From assembly GCF_011064825.1 (NCBI RefSeq), contig NZ_CP048751.1, forward strand, positions 124,001 to 188,000: a stretch of DNA of 64,000 bases. Reading direction: 5' to 3'. Below are positions 20,749-30,358 of this stretch, piece after piece. Each line of letters opens with the position of its first letter. Positions within the stretch are counted from its first letter, which is position 1. The DNA comes from Brevundimonas mediterranea. Its GTDB lineage: Bacteria > Pseudomonadota > Alphaproteobacteria > Caulobacterales > Caulobacteraceae. Under the pieces are notes generated by a model that worked only from the letters and a program-made list of their open reading frames with translations, did not search any database and was not told the origin of the DNA. The position numbers and the translations under genes were made by a program.

Positions 20749-21320
20749 GCCCGCCAGCCGACGCCATGCAGCAACTGCACCGCCTCATAGAGGGGCAGGC
20801 CCATGACGGCGGGATGGCTGCCGACGATTCGTTGAACAAAGGCCCCGGCCGGGCCCTGGATGCCATAGCCCCCGGCCTTGCCGCGCCAGTCGCCGGTGGC
20901 GACATAGGCGGCGATCTCGTGGTCCGACAGGGGCTTGAAGCTGACGCGGGTCTCATTGACCCGCGACGACAGCTTGCCGTCGCGCACGACAGCCACGCCG
21001 GTGAAGACCCGGTGATTGCGGCCGGACAGCAGCTTCAGGAACCGCGTCGCCTCAGCCTCGTCCGCCGCCTTCTCCAGGAAACGTCGTCCCACGGCGACCA
21101 CCGTGTCGGCGGCGATGACCACCGCGTCGGGCCGTCGCGCCGCAACCACCTGGGCCTTGGACGTGGCCAGACGTTCGGCGAGGCGCGGCGGCGTCTCGCC
21201 CTTCAGCGGCGTCTCGTCGATGTCGGCGGGATCGATATGGTCGGGCGTGATCCCGACCTGCGCCAGCAGTTCGATGCGGCGCGGGCTGGCCGAGGCCAGC
21301 ACCAGCTCAGGCCGGCTCAT
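20745..21320 (-). CDS. maf: Maf-like nucleoside triphosphate pyrophosphatase
   Basis: 191 residues. The Maf fold is marked by LASASPRR at the N-terminus (residues 8-15), the acidic AADTVV motif near 70 and the GxAGxYGIQGPA segment near 150. These enzymes hydrolyse non-canonical or m5U/pseudo-UTP nucleotides to monophosphates. It lies 12 bases after infA and overlaps the RNase G-like gene. Confidence 0.92.
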   Translation of the reverse strand: MSRPELVLASASPRRIELLAQVGITPDHIDPADIDETPLKGETPPRLAERLATSKAQVVAARRPDAVVIAADTVVAVGRRFLEKAADEAEATRFLKLLSGRNHRVFTGVAVVRDGKLSSRVNETRVSFKPLSDHEIAAYVATGDWRGKAGGYGIQGPAGAFVQRIVGSHPAVMGLPLYEAVQLLHGVGWRA

Positions 21321-21332
21321 ACGAGCCGTCCC

Positions 21333-21551
21333 TTACTTGAAGCGATAGGTGATGCGACCCTTGGTCAGGTCGTAGGGGGTCATTTCCACCAGAACCTTGT
21401 CGCCGGCCAGCACGCGGATGCGGTTCTTACGCATCTTGCCCGCCGTGTGGGCGATGATCTCGTGGTCGTTCTCGAGCGTCACGCGAAAGGTGGCGTTCGG
21501 CAGCAATTCGCTGACGGTGCCGGGAAACTCGAGCAGTTCTTCCTTAGCCAT
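21333..21551 (-). CDS. infA: Translation initiation factor IF-1
   Basis: 72 residues from the ATG at 21551 ([11 protein letters not shown]), the universal IF-1 length. The longer frame to 21590 is rejected. It is an OB fold with the conserved [19 protein letters not shown] and the ending KGRITYRFK. It binds the 30S A site during initiation. It heads the infA-maf-RNase G-like-yacG run. Confidence 0.98.
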   Translation of the reverse strand: MAKEELLEFPGTVSELLPNATFRVTLENDHEIIAHTAGKMRKNRIRVLAGDKVLVEMTPYDLTKGRITYRFK

Positions 21552-21654
21552 GCGGCCTCTCACGCCCGTTGAATATGCGTTCGACCCCACGCCGGGCGGG
21601 CGCGAGGGGCGGAATGGAGGGGCCTAATGCCCGAAAATGCAGAGATAGTCGAGG

Positions 21655-22137
21655 TCAGCCGCGACGGTAGAGGGCGCACAAGAGCGTAAACAGCCGTCGC
21701 GCCGTCTCGTGATCGACGATGATCTTGCCATCCAGCCGCGTCTTCAGCTGTTCGGCCCCCTCGTTGTGCAGACCGCGCCGGCCCATGTCGACCGATTCGA
21801 TCTGGCTGGCCGACGAGCCGCGCAGGGCCTCGTAATAGCTGTCGCAGATCATGAGATAGTCCCTCAGCACCCCCTTCAGGGGCGTCAGGCTGATGGCGTA
21901 GGTGCGGGTGAAACCTCCGCCGTCGATGTCGAACACCAACCGGTTGTCCTGCAGCGACAGTTTCAGCCGATATCGTCCGCCCCCCTCTGCATCGTCAGGC
22001 GCGCCGACGGGTTCGAAACTGTTCTTCTCGACCAGGTCGAAGATGGCGACGCGGCGCTCGTGCTCGATCTCGGCGGTGGCGGCGGGAAGCGTGACCGTGT
22101 CCAGCTCAACCGAGACCAGCTTGTGGACGCCGCTCAT
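21655..22137 (-). CDS. UPF0262 family protein
   Basis: 160 residues. The sequence matches the alphaproteobacterial UPF0262 family in length and in the segments [43 protein letters not shown] and [11 protein letters not shown]. Function is unknown. It overlaps the DUF2948 gene (ATGA), making a three-gene unit with murA. Confidence 0.88.
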   Translation of the reverse strand: MSGVHKLVSVELDTVTLPAATAEIEHERRVAIFDLVEKNSFEPVGAPDDAEGGGRYRLKLSLQDNRLVFDIDGGGFTRTYAISLTPLKGVLRDYLMICDSYYEALRGSSASQIESVDMGRRGLHNEGAEQLKTRLDGKIIVDHETARRLFTLLCALYRRG

Positions 22138-22634
22138 GCCGCGCTCCCTTCATCGTTTTCAGGCGCGTTCAGAGGGACCGCATCCAGATGCGTCGGGGCG
22201 ATCCGCGCCGGCCAGCGCTCCGAGATGTCGGTCACCACGGCGTCCAGGCATTCGACGTCGATCCTCAGATCGCCGCCGCCGGCGAACATCAGGATCACCC
22301 GCCCGCCCGGCGCCTCGGTCGGCATGAAATCCAGGGCCAGCAGTTCCAGTGAGGCGTCGGGGCTGCGCGACAGGCGCCGGCTCTTGACCGCCAGCACGTC
22401 CCCGAACTGCATGGCGCACATCACCCGCGTCCCGCCGCACTCCCAGCAGAAGCGGCTGAAGGCGATGGTCAGGGTGCGGGCGCCCTTTTCCCAGACGATG
22501 TCGACCGGCCGCAGGATGGCGTCCTGAAGCGCGGCGGAGATGATCTGCAGATCGTCGGCGTCCTCGGCCAGCAGGCGCAGCGGTTCTACCGGCGCCTTGG
22601 CTTCCGTGACGACGCCGTCGATCTCAGTGCTCAT
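22134..22634 (-). CDS. DUF2948 family protein
   Basis: 166 residues from the ATG at 22634; a GTG codon lies directly before it. Family features include [22 protein letters not shown] near residues 18-37 and the WxCGGTR segment. Function is unknown, but DUF2948 next to murA and UPF0262 is a recurrent alphaproteobacterial arrangement. Its start overlaps the end of murA by 11 bases, so it is translated in its wake. Confidence 0.87.
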   Translation of the reverse strand: MSTEIDGVVTEAKAPVEPLRLLAEDADDLQIISAALQDAILRPVDIVWEKGARTLTIAFSRFCWECGGTRVMCAMQFGDVLAVKSRRLSRSPDASLELLALDFMPTEAPGGRVILMFAGGGDLRIDVECLDAVVTDISERWPARIAPTHLDAVPLNAPENDEGSAA

Positions 22635-23913
22635 CACCTGTTCCTTTAATCCGTCGGATATCCGCCCCGCACGCGCCCAGCTTCTCCTCCAAACGCTCGA
22701 ACCCGCGATCCAGATGATAAACCCGGCCGACCGTCGTCTCGCCCTCGGCGACCAGGCCGGCGATGACCAGGCACATGGAGGCCCGCAGGTCGGTGGCCAT
22801 CACCTGGGCGCCGTGCAGCCCCTCGACCCCCTTGACCTGGGCCTCGCCGGCGTGAACCGAGATCTCGGCTCCCAGCCGGGCCAGTTCCGGCACATGCATG
22901 AACCGGTTCTCGAAAATGGTCTCGCGCACGGTGCTCACGCCGTCGGCCGTGGTCATCAGGGCCATGAACTGGGCCTGCAGATCGGTGGCGAAGCCGGGAT
23001 AGATGGCGGTCTCGATATCGACCGCCTGCAACCGCACCTTCGGATCGCGCTTGATCAACACCCCGTCGGCGGTCGGCGACACCTCGACGCCCGCCTCGAT
23101 CATCTTGTCGGTCAGGGCCCCGATCAGTTCGGCCCGCGCCTTGGTCAGACGCACCTCGCCCCCCGCCATGGCGGCGGCGACGGCGTAGGAGCCCATTTCG
23201 ATTCGGTCGGGAATCACCGACCAGGTCGTTCCGTTCAGCGACGAGACGCCGGTGATGGTCAGGACGTCGGTGTCGATCCCCTCGATCTTCGCCCCCATCG
23301 CCGTCAGGCAGCGGGCCAGGTCGCCGATCTCCGGCTCGCGCGCGGCGCGGCGCAGCACGGTCGTGCCCTGGGCCAGCACGGCGGCCAGCAGGGCGTGTTC
23401 GGTGGCGCCGACCGAGACGAAGGGAAACTCGATCTCAGCGCCCTTCAGACCCGACGGAGCCTTGGCGGTGACATAGCCTTCATCCAGTTCGATCTCGGCG
23501 CCGAGCGCGGTCAGGGCCTGGAGGTGCAGATCCACCGGACGGGCGCCGATGGTGCAGCCGCCGGGCAGCGACACCTTGGCCTCGCCCGTGCGGGCCAGCA
23601 GCGGGCCCAGCACGTTGAACGAGGCCCGCATCTGCCGCACCAGATCATAGGGGGCGAAGGTCGAAGTCAGGGCCTTGGCGTGGAACAGACTCTCCTGCCC
23701 GTCCGCCCCGTCCCGTTCCGTCACCTCGATGCCGAACTGGCGCAGCAGTTGGCCCAGGAAGCGGGTGTCCGCCAGACGCGGCATATTGGTCAGCAGCAAG
23801 GGCTGATCTGTCAGGATCGAGGCGGCCATCAGCTTGATGGCGGAATTCTTGGCGCCGCTGACGGGAATATCCCCGAAAAGCTGGGCGCCGCCCTGAATGG
23901 CGATGCTGTCCAT
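22624..23913 (-). CDS. murA: UDP-N-acetylglucosamine 1-carboxyvinyltransferase MurA
   Basis: 429 residues from the ATG at 23913 (AAGGAC upstream). Catalyses the first committed step of peptidoglycan synthesis, adding enolpyruvyl from PEP to UDP-GlcNAc. The PEP-binding Lys22 and Asn23 (SGAKNSA) and the reactive loop cysteine Cys120 ([14 protein letters not shown]) are present; Cys at this position predicts fosfomycin sensitivity at target level. It is first in an operon with DUF2948 and UPF0262 genes. Confidence 0.97.
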   Translation of the reverse strand: MDSIAIQGGAQLFGDIPVSGAKNSAIKLMAASILTDQPLLLTNMPRLADTRFLGQLLRQFGIEVTERDGADGQESLFHAKALTSTFAPYDLVRQMRASFNVLGPLLARTGEAKVSLPGGCTIGARPVDLHLQALTALGAEIELDEGYVTAKAPSGLKGAEIEFPFVSVGATEHALLAAVLAQGTTVLRRAAREPEIGDLARCLTAMGAKIEGIDTDVLTITGVSSLNGTTWSVIPDRIEMGSYAVAAAMAGGEVRLTKARAELIGALTDKMIEAGVEVSPTADGVLIKRDPKVRLQAVDIETAIYPGFATDLQAQFMALMTTADGVSTVRETIFENRFMHVPELARLGAEISVHAGEAQVKGVEGLHGAQVMATDLRASMCLVIAGLVAEGETTVGRVYHLDRGFERLEEKLGACGADIRRIKGTGDEH

Positions 23914-24015
23914 GACGTCCTTAAGCGCGCCCGAAGCAAACGCCTCGGGGGGAGGGTTCTCTAGCAAGCCGGCGCGCGCTTGCCAAAGGGCGGAACGGGC
24001 GCGGGCCGATGACTT

Positions 24016-24210
24016 TCAGTTGCTGTCTTTTGGCGGGGCGGGCGTGCGGGCCGGCGCCTTGCGACGTCGCAGGTTGGCGCGCAGGGCCGAAGCCAGGCGG
24101 ATGGCCCGGTCCGCCTTGGCCCGTTCGACCTCCGACGGCGCCGAAATCTCGGGGGGCGAGGCCGCTGCGGCGGCGGGCGGCGTGTCGGCGTCAGGCGGGG
24201 GACGAGTCAT
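24016..24210 (-). CDS. Small hypothetical protein, Pro/Ala-rich with basic helix
   Basis: 64 residues. The first 30 are Pro/Ala-rich and disordered. Residues about 28-52 (VERAKADRAIRLASALRANLRRRK) form an amphipathic basic helix. No known domain. It lies upstream of murA on the same strand with about 100 bases between. Small proteins of this shape occur in related bacteria, but I cannot name a family. Confidence 0.5.
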   Translation of the reverse strand: MTRPPPDADTPPAAAAASPPEISAPSEVERAKADRAIRLASALRANLRRRKAPARTPAPPKDSN

Positions 24211-24320
24211 GCCCGGATCATGCCGCGATCAGGAGCCGTGTCCAAACTTTCTTTCAGATCGTCAAAAAGCCGCTTCCCTCCCCGGAAGGGTTTGGCTATA
24301 CGGCCGCTTCCTCAGTCGGG

Positions 24321-24395
<75 letters not shown>

Positions 24396-24406
24396 TCTGA
24401 GACTGA

Positions 24407-24434
24407 AAAGGCCCGGCGCAAGCCGGGCCTTTTT
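24407..24434 (+). terminator. Terminator after tRNA-Thr
   Basis: An 11-bp stem (AAAGGCCCGGC/GCCGGGCCTTT) capped by a GCAA tetraloop and followed by T residues, 12 bases past the tRNA end. Confidence 0.85.
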
Positions 24435-24461
24435 GTTATGCGCGATCAGGAGAAGACCGGC

Positions 24462-25760
24462 ATGATCGACACGCGGAAGACGGAGCCGCGCAAGCTGGGC
24501 TGGGCGCTGGCCGCCCTGCTCGTCACAGGAAACATGATCGGCTCGGGGGTCTATCTACTGCCCGCCTCCCTGGCCTCGGTCGGCAGTTCCAGCATGGTCG
24601 GCTGGGTCGTGGCCGCAATCGGCGCCCTGCTGCTGGCCGGGGTCTTCGCGGGCCTGGGGCGAAGGCTGCCCGCCGCCGACGGCCTGTCGGGCTATGCCGA
24701 ACAGGGACTGGGTCGATTCTTCGGCTATCAGGCCTCGATCGGCTACTGGGTCGGCAACTGGTTGGGCAATGTCGCCATCGCCGTGGCCGCCACCGGTTAT
24801 CTTGCGCATTTCTTCCCGGTGCTGGCGGAACGCTGGCCCAGCGCGATCTGCAATATCGCCCTGCTGTGGCTGACCACCTTCCTCTATATGGCCGGACCGC
24901 GCGCCGTGGCGCGTTTCGGCGGTCTGTCGCTGGGAATCGGCCTGATTCCCCTGGCCATAGCCGCCGTCGCCGGCGCCCTGGCCTTCGACCCCCAGATTTT
25001 CGCCGCCTCCTGGTCGCCGGACGGCGCCGGGCTGGCGGCCAGCGTGCCCGCCTCGATGGCCCTGATCTTCTGGGCCTTCCTCGGCTTCGAGAGCGCCGGG
25101 GTCGTGGCCCAGCGCCTGAAGAACCCCGAGCGCGACGTCGGCCGCGCCACCTTCGCCGGGGTCGGCCTGGCGGCGGTCATCTATATCGCGGTCAGCGCGG
25201 CGATCTTCGGGGTGATTCCGGCCGCTGAATTGGCGAAATCCAGCAGCCCCTTCGCCGATGTCGCCGCACGGGTGATCGGCGGCGGCGCGGCGGGCTTCGT
25301 CGCCGTCTGCGCCATCGCCAAGACCCTGGGCACCCTGGGCGGCTGGATGATGCTGACCGGCGAGACCGCCCGCGCCGGGGCCCGCCAGGGCTTCCTGCCC
25401 CGCGTCTTCGGCCGGGGCGCCCTGACCCCGCCCGCCAATCCGCTGATCCACGGCGGCCTGATGACCCTGATGGTGCTGATCAGCGCCCAGCCGCGCCTGG
25501 CCGGCCAGTTCAGCCTGCTGATCGGCGCGACCACCGTGCTGTTCCTGGTCGTCTACGGCCTGTGCTGCGCCGCCCTGTTCCGGTTCAGCGACCGCTGGCC
25601 CGCGCGCCTGGCCGCCCTGGGCGGACTGGGCTTCTGCGGCTGGGCGGTCGTGATGTCGGGCTGGACCTTCCTGGGCATCGCCCTGGCCTTCTTCGCCGCG
25701 ACGACAGTGGGATGGGCGTTTGTTCGCAAGACGAACGATCCGACGGAGATGTCTGTTTAG
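24462..25760 (+). CDS. APC-superfamily amino acid permease
   Basis: 432 residues from the ATG at 24462, with AGGAGA eight bases upstream. The open frame runs back through the tRNA-Thr gene and terminator, which rules out earlier starts. About twelve transmembrane helices. TM1 carries the substrate-binding GNMIGSGVYLLP pattern of the AdiC/PotE-like APC transporters, and TM6 has the FWAFLGFESAG motif. It probably imports or exchanges a basic amino acid or polyamine, but the substrate is not fixed by sequence. Confidence 0.88.
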   Translation: MIDTRKTEPRKLGWALAALLVTGNMIGSGVYLLPASLASVGSSSMVGWVVAAIGALLLAGVFAGLGRRLPAADGLSGYAEQGLGRFFGYQASIGYWVGNWLGNVAIAVAATGYLAHFFPVLAERWPSAICNIALLWLTTFLYMAGPRAVARFGGLSLGIGLIPLAIAAVAGALAFDPQIFAASWSPDGAGLAASVPASMALIFWAFLGFESAGVVAQRLKNPERDVGRATFAGVGLAAVIYIAVSAAIFGVIPAAELAKSSSPFADVAARVIGGGAAGFVAVCAIAKTLGTLGGWMMLTGETARAGARQGFLPRVFGRGALTPPANPLIHGGLMTLMVLISAQPRLAGQFSLLIGATTVLFLVVYGLCCAALFRFSDRWPARLAALGGLGFCGWAVVMSGWTFLGIALAFFAATTVGWAFVRKTNDPTEMSV

Positions 25761-25785
25761 GGACTTCGGGCGGACGTCAAGGACT

Positions 25786-26160
25786 TCAGCCAAGGGTGGG
25801 AAAGGAACAGCAACCTGCTGAGTGCGTCTCCAGGAAGAGGGCTCGCCGCAGCGCCTGATACTGTTTGAAGGTGGTGTCGCCGAACGCATCGTCGCGGCTC
25901 GCGGGAAGATCCTCGTAAGCGATCTGCCCTCCAAACTGACTGCTGGTCAGGTCGATGCGTGTGTCGTCTATCAGATTATAGAAGTGATAGTTCGGTCCCA
26001 CTCTGGTCTTAAGGATGCGACCGCCAAGCAAGTCGTTGACCACCAGCGCCGTAACACTGCACTGGCCAAGAGCTGGGTTATCGCGCGTCCATGTGGTCGC
26101 TGTCTCCACCGACCACGCAGATTTCAAACGTCCTTCAAGTTCGTTTAGCGCCAGCGCCAT
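25786..26160 (-). CDS. YunG-like small protein
   Basis: 124 residues resembling the YunG family: an N-terminal helix, then a TTWTRDNPALGQCSVTALVVNDLLGG segment (a Cys followed by helix), GPNYHFYNLIDDTRIDLTSSQF, and a C-terminal helix. The Cys/His pattern (Cys34, His59) is reminiscent of papain-like folds, but the role is unknown. It converges on the permease gene. A weak ribosome-binding site and slightly lower GC than its neighbours hint at an accessory gene. Confidence 0.7.
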   Translation of the reverse strand: MALALNELEGRLKSAWSVETATTWTRDNPALGQCSVTALVVNDLLGGRILKTRVGPNYHFYNLIDDTRIDLTSSQFGGQIAYEDLPASRDDAFGDTTFKQYQALRRALFLETHSAGCCSFPTLG

Positions 26161-26251
26161 AATTCGATGGTCTCACCGTAGGCGAGTGTCCGCAACAGAT
26201 CGATTGGCGGCTTCAACGACCAGCCAAAAACCGGACTAATCGATACAAGCC

Positions 26252-26851
26252 TCAGTCGTAGGCCGACAGCCCCCGCCGCCACGAATCGCGCTCATCGGCG
26301 TCCTTGTCCTTGCTCCAGCTGAACCCCATCGACAGCGACTTGCTGGTCGAATCGGCGCCGTAGCCGCGGCCGGACCAGCCGCCGTAGGGAGAATAAAAGC
26401 CCGGCCCGCGCAGGCCGTATCCACCGCTATAGCCGTAACCCCAGGGTTCGTTGCGGCCCTCGCGATAGGCCAGGTCCAGCCGCCCGTTTTCGCCGACCGG
26501 CAGGGACACCGCCGCGCCATAGCTGCGGTAACCGCCCGTGCCGATGCCCGCCTCGACCATGCCGTGCATCTGGCGGTCGTCCTGAGGGCCGGGCGCGGGG
26601 GCTTCGTCGAAGCTGGCGCCGGGAGTGCGGCTGTCGATCCAGTGCTGGATCTGCTGTTCAGTGGTCAGGCCGTGGGGCGCGGCGTCCTGGGCCGTGGGGG
26701 CGGCGACGGCGGCCTCGGGCGCGGCGGCCATGGCCTGGGCCAGGGTCGGAGCGTTCGAGGGCGCGGTCGTGACCACGCCGTCGGGATCGCCGCCCGACAT
26801 CGCGCCCGGCATCGTCAGAGCCATACCCGCCAAGAGTCCTGCGATCAGCAT
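26252..26851 (-). CDS. Hypothetical exported protein, Gly/Tyr-rich C-terminus
   Basis: 199 residues with an N-terminal hydrophobic signal (LIAGLLAGMALTMPGAM). An Ala/Pro-rich segment follows, then a helix (TTEQQIQHWIDSR), and a C-terminal half rich in Gly, Tyr and Ser with short strand-like stretches (YGAAVSLPVGENGRLDLAYREGR). This suggests a periplasmic or outer-membrane protein. No family recognised. Single gene between YunG-like and msrB. Confidence 0.6.
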   Translation of the reverse strand: MLIAGLLAGMALTMPGAMSGGDPDGVVTTAPSNAPTLAQAMAAAPEAAVAAPTAQDAAPHGLTTEQQIQHWIDSRTPGASFDEAPAPGPQDDRQMHGMVEAGIGTGGYRSYGAAVSLPVGENGRLDLAYREGRNEPWGYGYSGGYGLRGPGFYSPYGGWSGRGYGADSTSKSLSMGFSWSKDKDADERDSWRRGLSAYD

Positions 26852-26899
26852 GCGCCGCCTCCGTTCGAAATCATCCTAGCACAGCGAATGCGGCCAAGG

Positions 26900-27394
26900 T
26901 CAGGCGTCACCGTCGCCGCGGTGCAACGGATCCGGCAGGGGTTCGCCCTCGGCCACGAAGCTCAGGGCCACCGAGTTGATGCAGTAGCGGTTGCCGGTCG
27001 GCGGCGGGCCGTCAGGGAAGACGTGGCCCTGGTGGCTGCCGCAGCGGGCGCACTGGGTCTCGATGCGGACCATGCCGTAGCTGGTGTCGCGGATTTCATG
27101 GACATGGGCCGGATCGACCGGCTCGGTGAAGCTGGGCCAGCCGGTGCCGCTCTCGAACTTGGTGCGGCTGCGGAACAGGGGCAGGCCGCATTCGCGGCAG
27201 CAGAAGACCCCGGCCCGCTTCTCGCCCAGCAGGGTGCCGCAGAAGGGCGCCTCGGTGCCGTGCGACAGCAGGACGCGCTTCTCCTCGGGGTTCAGGTCGG
27301 CTTCCAGCCGGGCGCGTTCGGTGTCGTCCGGCGGGGTCAGGTCATAGCCGGAGGGCGAGCGCAGGCGGTCGGACGGGGGGGCGAGATCGGTCAT
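26900..27394 (-). CDS. msrB: Peptide-methionine (R)-S-oxide reductase MsrB
   Basis: 164 residues from the ATG at 27394, immediately preceded by GGAGGT. Reduces the R-epimer of methionine sulfoxide in proteins. Zinc ligands are Cys66, Cys69, Cys115 and Cys118. The catalytic cysteine is Cys138 in GNRYCIN. The resolving-cysteine region FCGTLL (Cys52) is also present. No export signal, so cytosolic. Confidence 0.95.
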   Translation of the reverse strand: MTDLAPPSDRLRSPSGYDLTPPDDTERARLEADLNPEEKRVLLSHGTEAPFCGTLLGEKRAGVFCCRECGLPLFRSRTKFESGTGWPSFTEPVDPAHVHEIRDTSYGMVRIETQCARCGSHQGHVFPDGPPPTGNRYCINSVALSFVAEGEPLPDPLHRGDGDA

Positions 27395-27468
27395 GACCTC
27401 CAAATAAGAAGGGGCGGGCCGAGGTTCCACCCCTGCCCGCCCCCGCAGTCCATTCGATCCGGACGATT

Positions 27469-28953
27469 TTACTGGAACAGAGTTCCCACCCAGGCGCGGA
27501 CAGCGGCCTCGTCGGTCGGATCGCCGGCGTAGGCCAGGCCCTGGGCCGGGGTGAAGGGCATGTCATTGCCGCGCTGGCGGGTCATCCAGGCCTTGTGACC
27601 ATAGCTGAGGTCCGCATAGTTGGACGGCAGGCGCAGGACGGTGGGCTCGATGAAGATCGAGTCCTCGGCCGTCACCGATCCGGCCAGGCGCACGTTCGGC
27701 AGACGGGTCAGCAGGTCCAGCGTGTCCAGGCAGCCGCTGGTGCAGCCGCCGTCCACCAGAACGATCACCGGACCGGCGACCGGATTGGCCGTGCCGGCGT
27801 CCGGAACCGACGGGCGGCCCGGCAGGGTGAAGGTCGCCTGATTGGCGGCCAGGGCCGAATCGAAGGCGGCGACGATGGCCTGGGTCTGTTCGATGACTGC
27901 GCCCGATTCCTGCACGAAGCGCGGATCGGCCTGCATGCGGTTCAGGGTGTCGACGAACCACTGACGGTTGGCCGGGGTGGCGCGATAGGTGATGGAGCCG
28001 GCTTCGGGCTGGCGGCTGACGGTGAACTCGGGCGTCCAGATCCGGTTGGCCAGGCCATAGCCCCGGCCCGTGGCGTTCAGCGACGCGCCATTGGCGCCCC
28101 GCAGGTCGATGACAAAGCCCTGAGGCCCGCGGAGGGCGGCCAACTGGCCTTCGACCGCAGCATAGAAGGCGTCCCAGCCCGCTTCGTCGGCCAGACTATG
28201 GACATGGACCCAGGGACGGCCGTTGACCGTCTCGATCGCCAGGGGATTGGCCGGCGGCATATAGACGGTGGCGCGATAGGCGGTTTCCAGCGCTCCGGCC
28301 TCGACGGGTTGGGGCTGCATCTGGAACTCACGCTCCCGACGGCCGACCTTGAAGGTGCAGAGCGACGGCACGCCGCTGGTCAGCGGATTGTTGCGGTTCC
28401 ACAGCAGATAGGGCGCCGTGCGGACGCGGCCGGCCTCGGTCGTCAGATCGCCTTCCCAACGGTCCAGACGTTCGTCAGCCAATTGCGCCGCAGTCTTGTC
28501 GCCGCACTTCACCAGGGTCGAGCCGACCGGGGGAAGGCTGCGTACGCCGGGCTTCACATAGGAGACCACATATTCGCCGTTGCGCCACGCCGTCGTCAGA
28601 CCCGGCCAGCCGATGGCGAAATAGGGCCCCAGACCTTCGTAGGTGGGGCGGGTCGCGATGTTCGAATCGCGGAAACCGTTGGCGTAATAGCGCAGCAGAT
28701 AGGCGTGGCTGTCGCCGCTGTTGACGCGGCCCGCCTTGCTCTGGGCGTCGGCCAGGCCGGTGTCGATCCAGGCCCGGAAGGCCTCGCCCGGCGCGCCGGG
28801 CACGACGGCGGCGGGGTGATTGGCGGCCAGGACGTCATGGACCGTCTGCAGGTCCTGCTGCGCGAGGGCGCGGAAATCCTGGGCGGAGGCGGCGCCGGCG
28901 GCCAGTGTCAGGGACACGACGGCGGCCGAGGCGGCGGCGATCAGGCGGTTCAT
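27469..28953 (-). CDS. Secreted S41-like peptidase family protein
   Basis: 494 residues with a signal peptide (1-24, ending GAASAQD). The C-terminal half has the tail-specific-protease (S41) core: [12 protein letters not shown] (the strand and oxyanion region) and [17 protein letters not shown], where the serine sits at the usual nucleophile position between two cysteines. The catalytic lysine cannot be assigned with certainty. The N-terminal region may be a helical cap. Probably a periplasmic peptidase or a degenerate relative. Single gene. Confidence 0.7.
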   Translation of the reverse strand: MNRLIAAASAAVVSLTLAAGAASAQDFRALAQQDLQTVHDVLAANHPAAVVPGAPGEAFRAWIDTGLADAQSKAGRVNSGDSHAYLLRYYANGFRDSNIATRPTYEGLGPYFAIGWPGLTTAWRNGEYVVSYVKPGVRSLPPVGSTLVKCGDKTAAQLADERLDRWEGDLTTEAGRVRTAPYLLWNRNNPLTSGVPSLCTFKVGRREREFQMQPQPVEAGALETAYRATVYMPPANPLAIETVNGRPWVHVHSLADEAGWDAFYAAVEGQLAALRGPQGFVIDLRGANGASLNATGRGYGLANRIWTPEFTVSRQPEAGSITYRATPANRQWFVDTLNRMQADPRFVQESGAVIEQTQAIVAAFDSALAANQATFTLPGRPSVPDAGTANPVAGPVIVLVDGGCTSGCLDTLDLLTRLPNVRLAGSVTAEDSIFIEPTVLRLPSNYADLSYGHKAWMTRQRGNDMPFTPAQGLAYAGDPTDEAAVRAWVGTLFQ

Positions 28954-29077
28954 GGAGGCTCCTGGGCTTGGGCGATAAGCTGGCGCCGTCGTTAAACCTT
29001 ATGCCTCCCACGCTTGCCAACCCCCGCCGCCGTCCTTTCGCCCAAATGTCATACCGATTGCGGCGAAGCGGCGCAGG

Positions 29078-29794
29078 TCAGAGGGGGGAAGCCGTTTCGA
29101 CGGTCGCGCCGAAAAGATGATGAAAACTGGTCTTCAGCGCCGCGTCCGCCTCGTCCATGGTGGCCAGAACGCCCAGATCGACCAGGCTGGTGACCCCGTG
29201 CTCCTGGATGCCGCAGGGCACGATGCCGCCGAAATGATCCAGATCCGGCTCCACGTTCAGGCTGACGCCGTGGAAGCTGACCCATTTGCGCACCTTGACG
29301 CCGATGGCGGCGATCTTGTCCTCACGGCTCCAGCCCGCGCCCTTGCGCTCGACCCAGACCCCGACCCGACCTTCGCGCACGTCGGCCGTCACGCCGAACT
29401 GGGCCAGGCCGCCGATGAGCCATTGCTCAAGCCCCCTGACGAAGGCGCGCACGTCGCGGCCGCGCCGGTTCAGGTCCAGCATGACATAGGCCACCCGCTG
29501 GCCCGGCCCATGATAGGTGAACTGCCCGCCCCGCCCCGTCCGGTGAACCGGGAAGCGGCCGGCGTCGAGCAGGTCCTCGTCCCGCGCCGACACCCCGGCG
29601 GTATAGAGGGGCGGATGTTCCAGCAGCCAGACCATCTCCCCCGCCTCGCCCGCCGCTATGGCGGCGACACGCGCCTCCATGAAGGCTTCGGCGGCGGCGT
29701 AATCGACAGGGCGGGTCGCCACCGCCCATTCGACGGGGCGGTCGTCGTCGCGACGCAGCTTCTGAAGTTCAGGACTTAACGGCTCGGCAAGCAT
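29078..29794 (-). CDS. lipB: Lipoyl(octanoyl) transferase LipB
   Basis: 238 residues. Transfers octanoyl from acyl carrier protein to lipoyl domains of 2-oxoacid dehydrogenases, the first step of lipoate synthesis. The catalytic dyad is clear: Lys160 in KIAAIG and Cys194 in [12 protein letters not shown]; the glycine-rich [15 protein letters not shown] loop is at 85-99. Divergent from a FliN-like gene. Confidence 0.96.
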   Translation of the reverse strand: MLAEPLSPELQKLRRDDDRPVEWAVATRPVDYAAAEAFMEARVAAIAAGEAGEMVWLLEHPPLYTAGVSARDEDLLDAGRFPVHRTGRGGQFTYHGPGQRVAYVMLDLNRRGRDVRAFVRGLEQWLIGGLAQFGVTADVREGRVGVWVERKGAGWSREDKIAAIGVKVRKWVSFHGVSLNVEPDLDHFGGIVPCGIQEHGVTSLVDLGVLATMDEADAALKTSFHHLFGATVETASPL

Positions 29795-29859
29795 AAGGCT
29801 TCAATGTGCAGCTTGAGGCGTTTCCGCAAGGGACGACCTCATAGTGAACGAGAGCGCCC

Positions 29860-30111
29860 GTGTCCCAGATCAACGCCGTCGACGTCGAAATCTCAGTGGT
29901 GCTGGGCCGTATGGTGCTGCCGATGTCGCAATTGCTGCGCATGGGTCGGGGCGCCGTGATTCCGCTGGACGCCTCCGAAGGCGACGAGGTCTGGATCCTG
30001 GCGAACAATCACCCGGTCGCGCGCGGCGAGATCGAGATTCGCGACGACCGGATCGCCATCACCGTGACCCGATCGGCCGACCTCTACGACTTCATGGCCG
30101 GTTCGGCCTGA
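29860..30111 (+). CDS. Small FliN/SpoA-type flagellar switch protein
   Basis: 83 residues from a GTG start at 29860. Nearly the whole protein is one SpoA (FliM/FliN C-terminal) domain: DVEISVVLGRMVLPMSQLLRMGRGAVIPLD, then DEVWILANNHPVARGEI. This is the part of FliN that forms the C-ring of the flagellar switch. It lies alone, away from other flagellar genes, so it may be the organism's FliN or a SpoA paralogue with another role. No strong ribosome-binding site. Confidence 0.85.
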   Translation: MSQINAVDVEISVVLGRMVLPMSQLLRMGRGAVIPLDASEGDEVWILANNHPVARGEIEIRDDRIAITVTRSADLYDFMAGSA

Positions 30112-30208
30112 CGTATCCACAAGCTGAAACGCACAAAGCGCGACAGGGCTGAAAAGAGAGCCTTTCCTTTTCCGGCGGCTTCGTCTATTCGCCGCCGCTC
30201 CGATGCGA

Positions 30209-30293
30209 GCGGTCGTGGCGGAATTGGTAGACGCGCAGCGTTGAGGTCGCTGTGGGGCAACCCGTGGAAGTTCGAGTCTTCTCGACCGCACCA
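30209..30293 (+). tRNA. tRNA-Leu (anticodon GAG)
   Basis: 85 nt with a long variable arm and encoded CCA. Acceptor GCGGTCG/CGACCGC, anticodon stem CAGCG/CGCTG with loop TTGAGGT, anticodon GAG. Confidence 0.95.
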
Positions 30294-30358
30294 TCTGGCT
30301 AAACAGGGCGATTCATCGGCTAACTACGGCTGGACATTCTACCAAGGGAGGCGACCAC

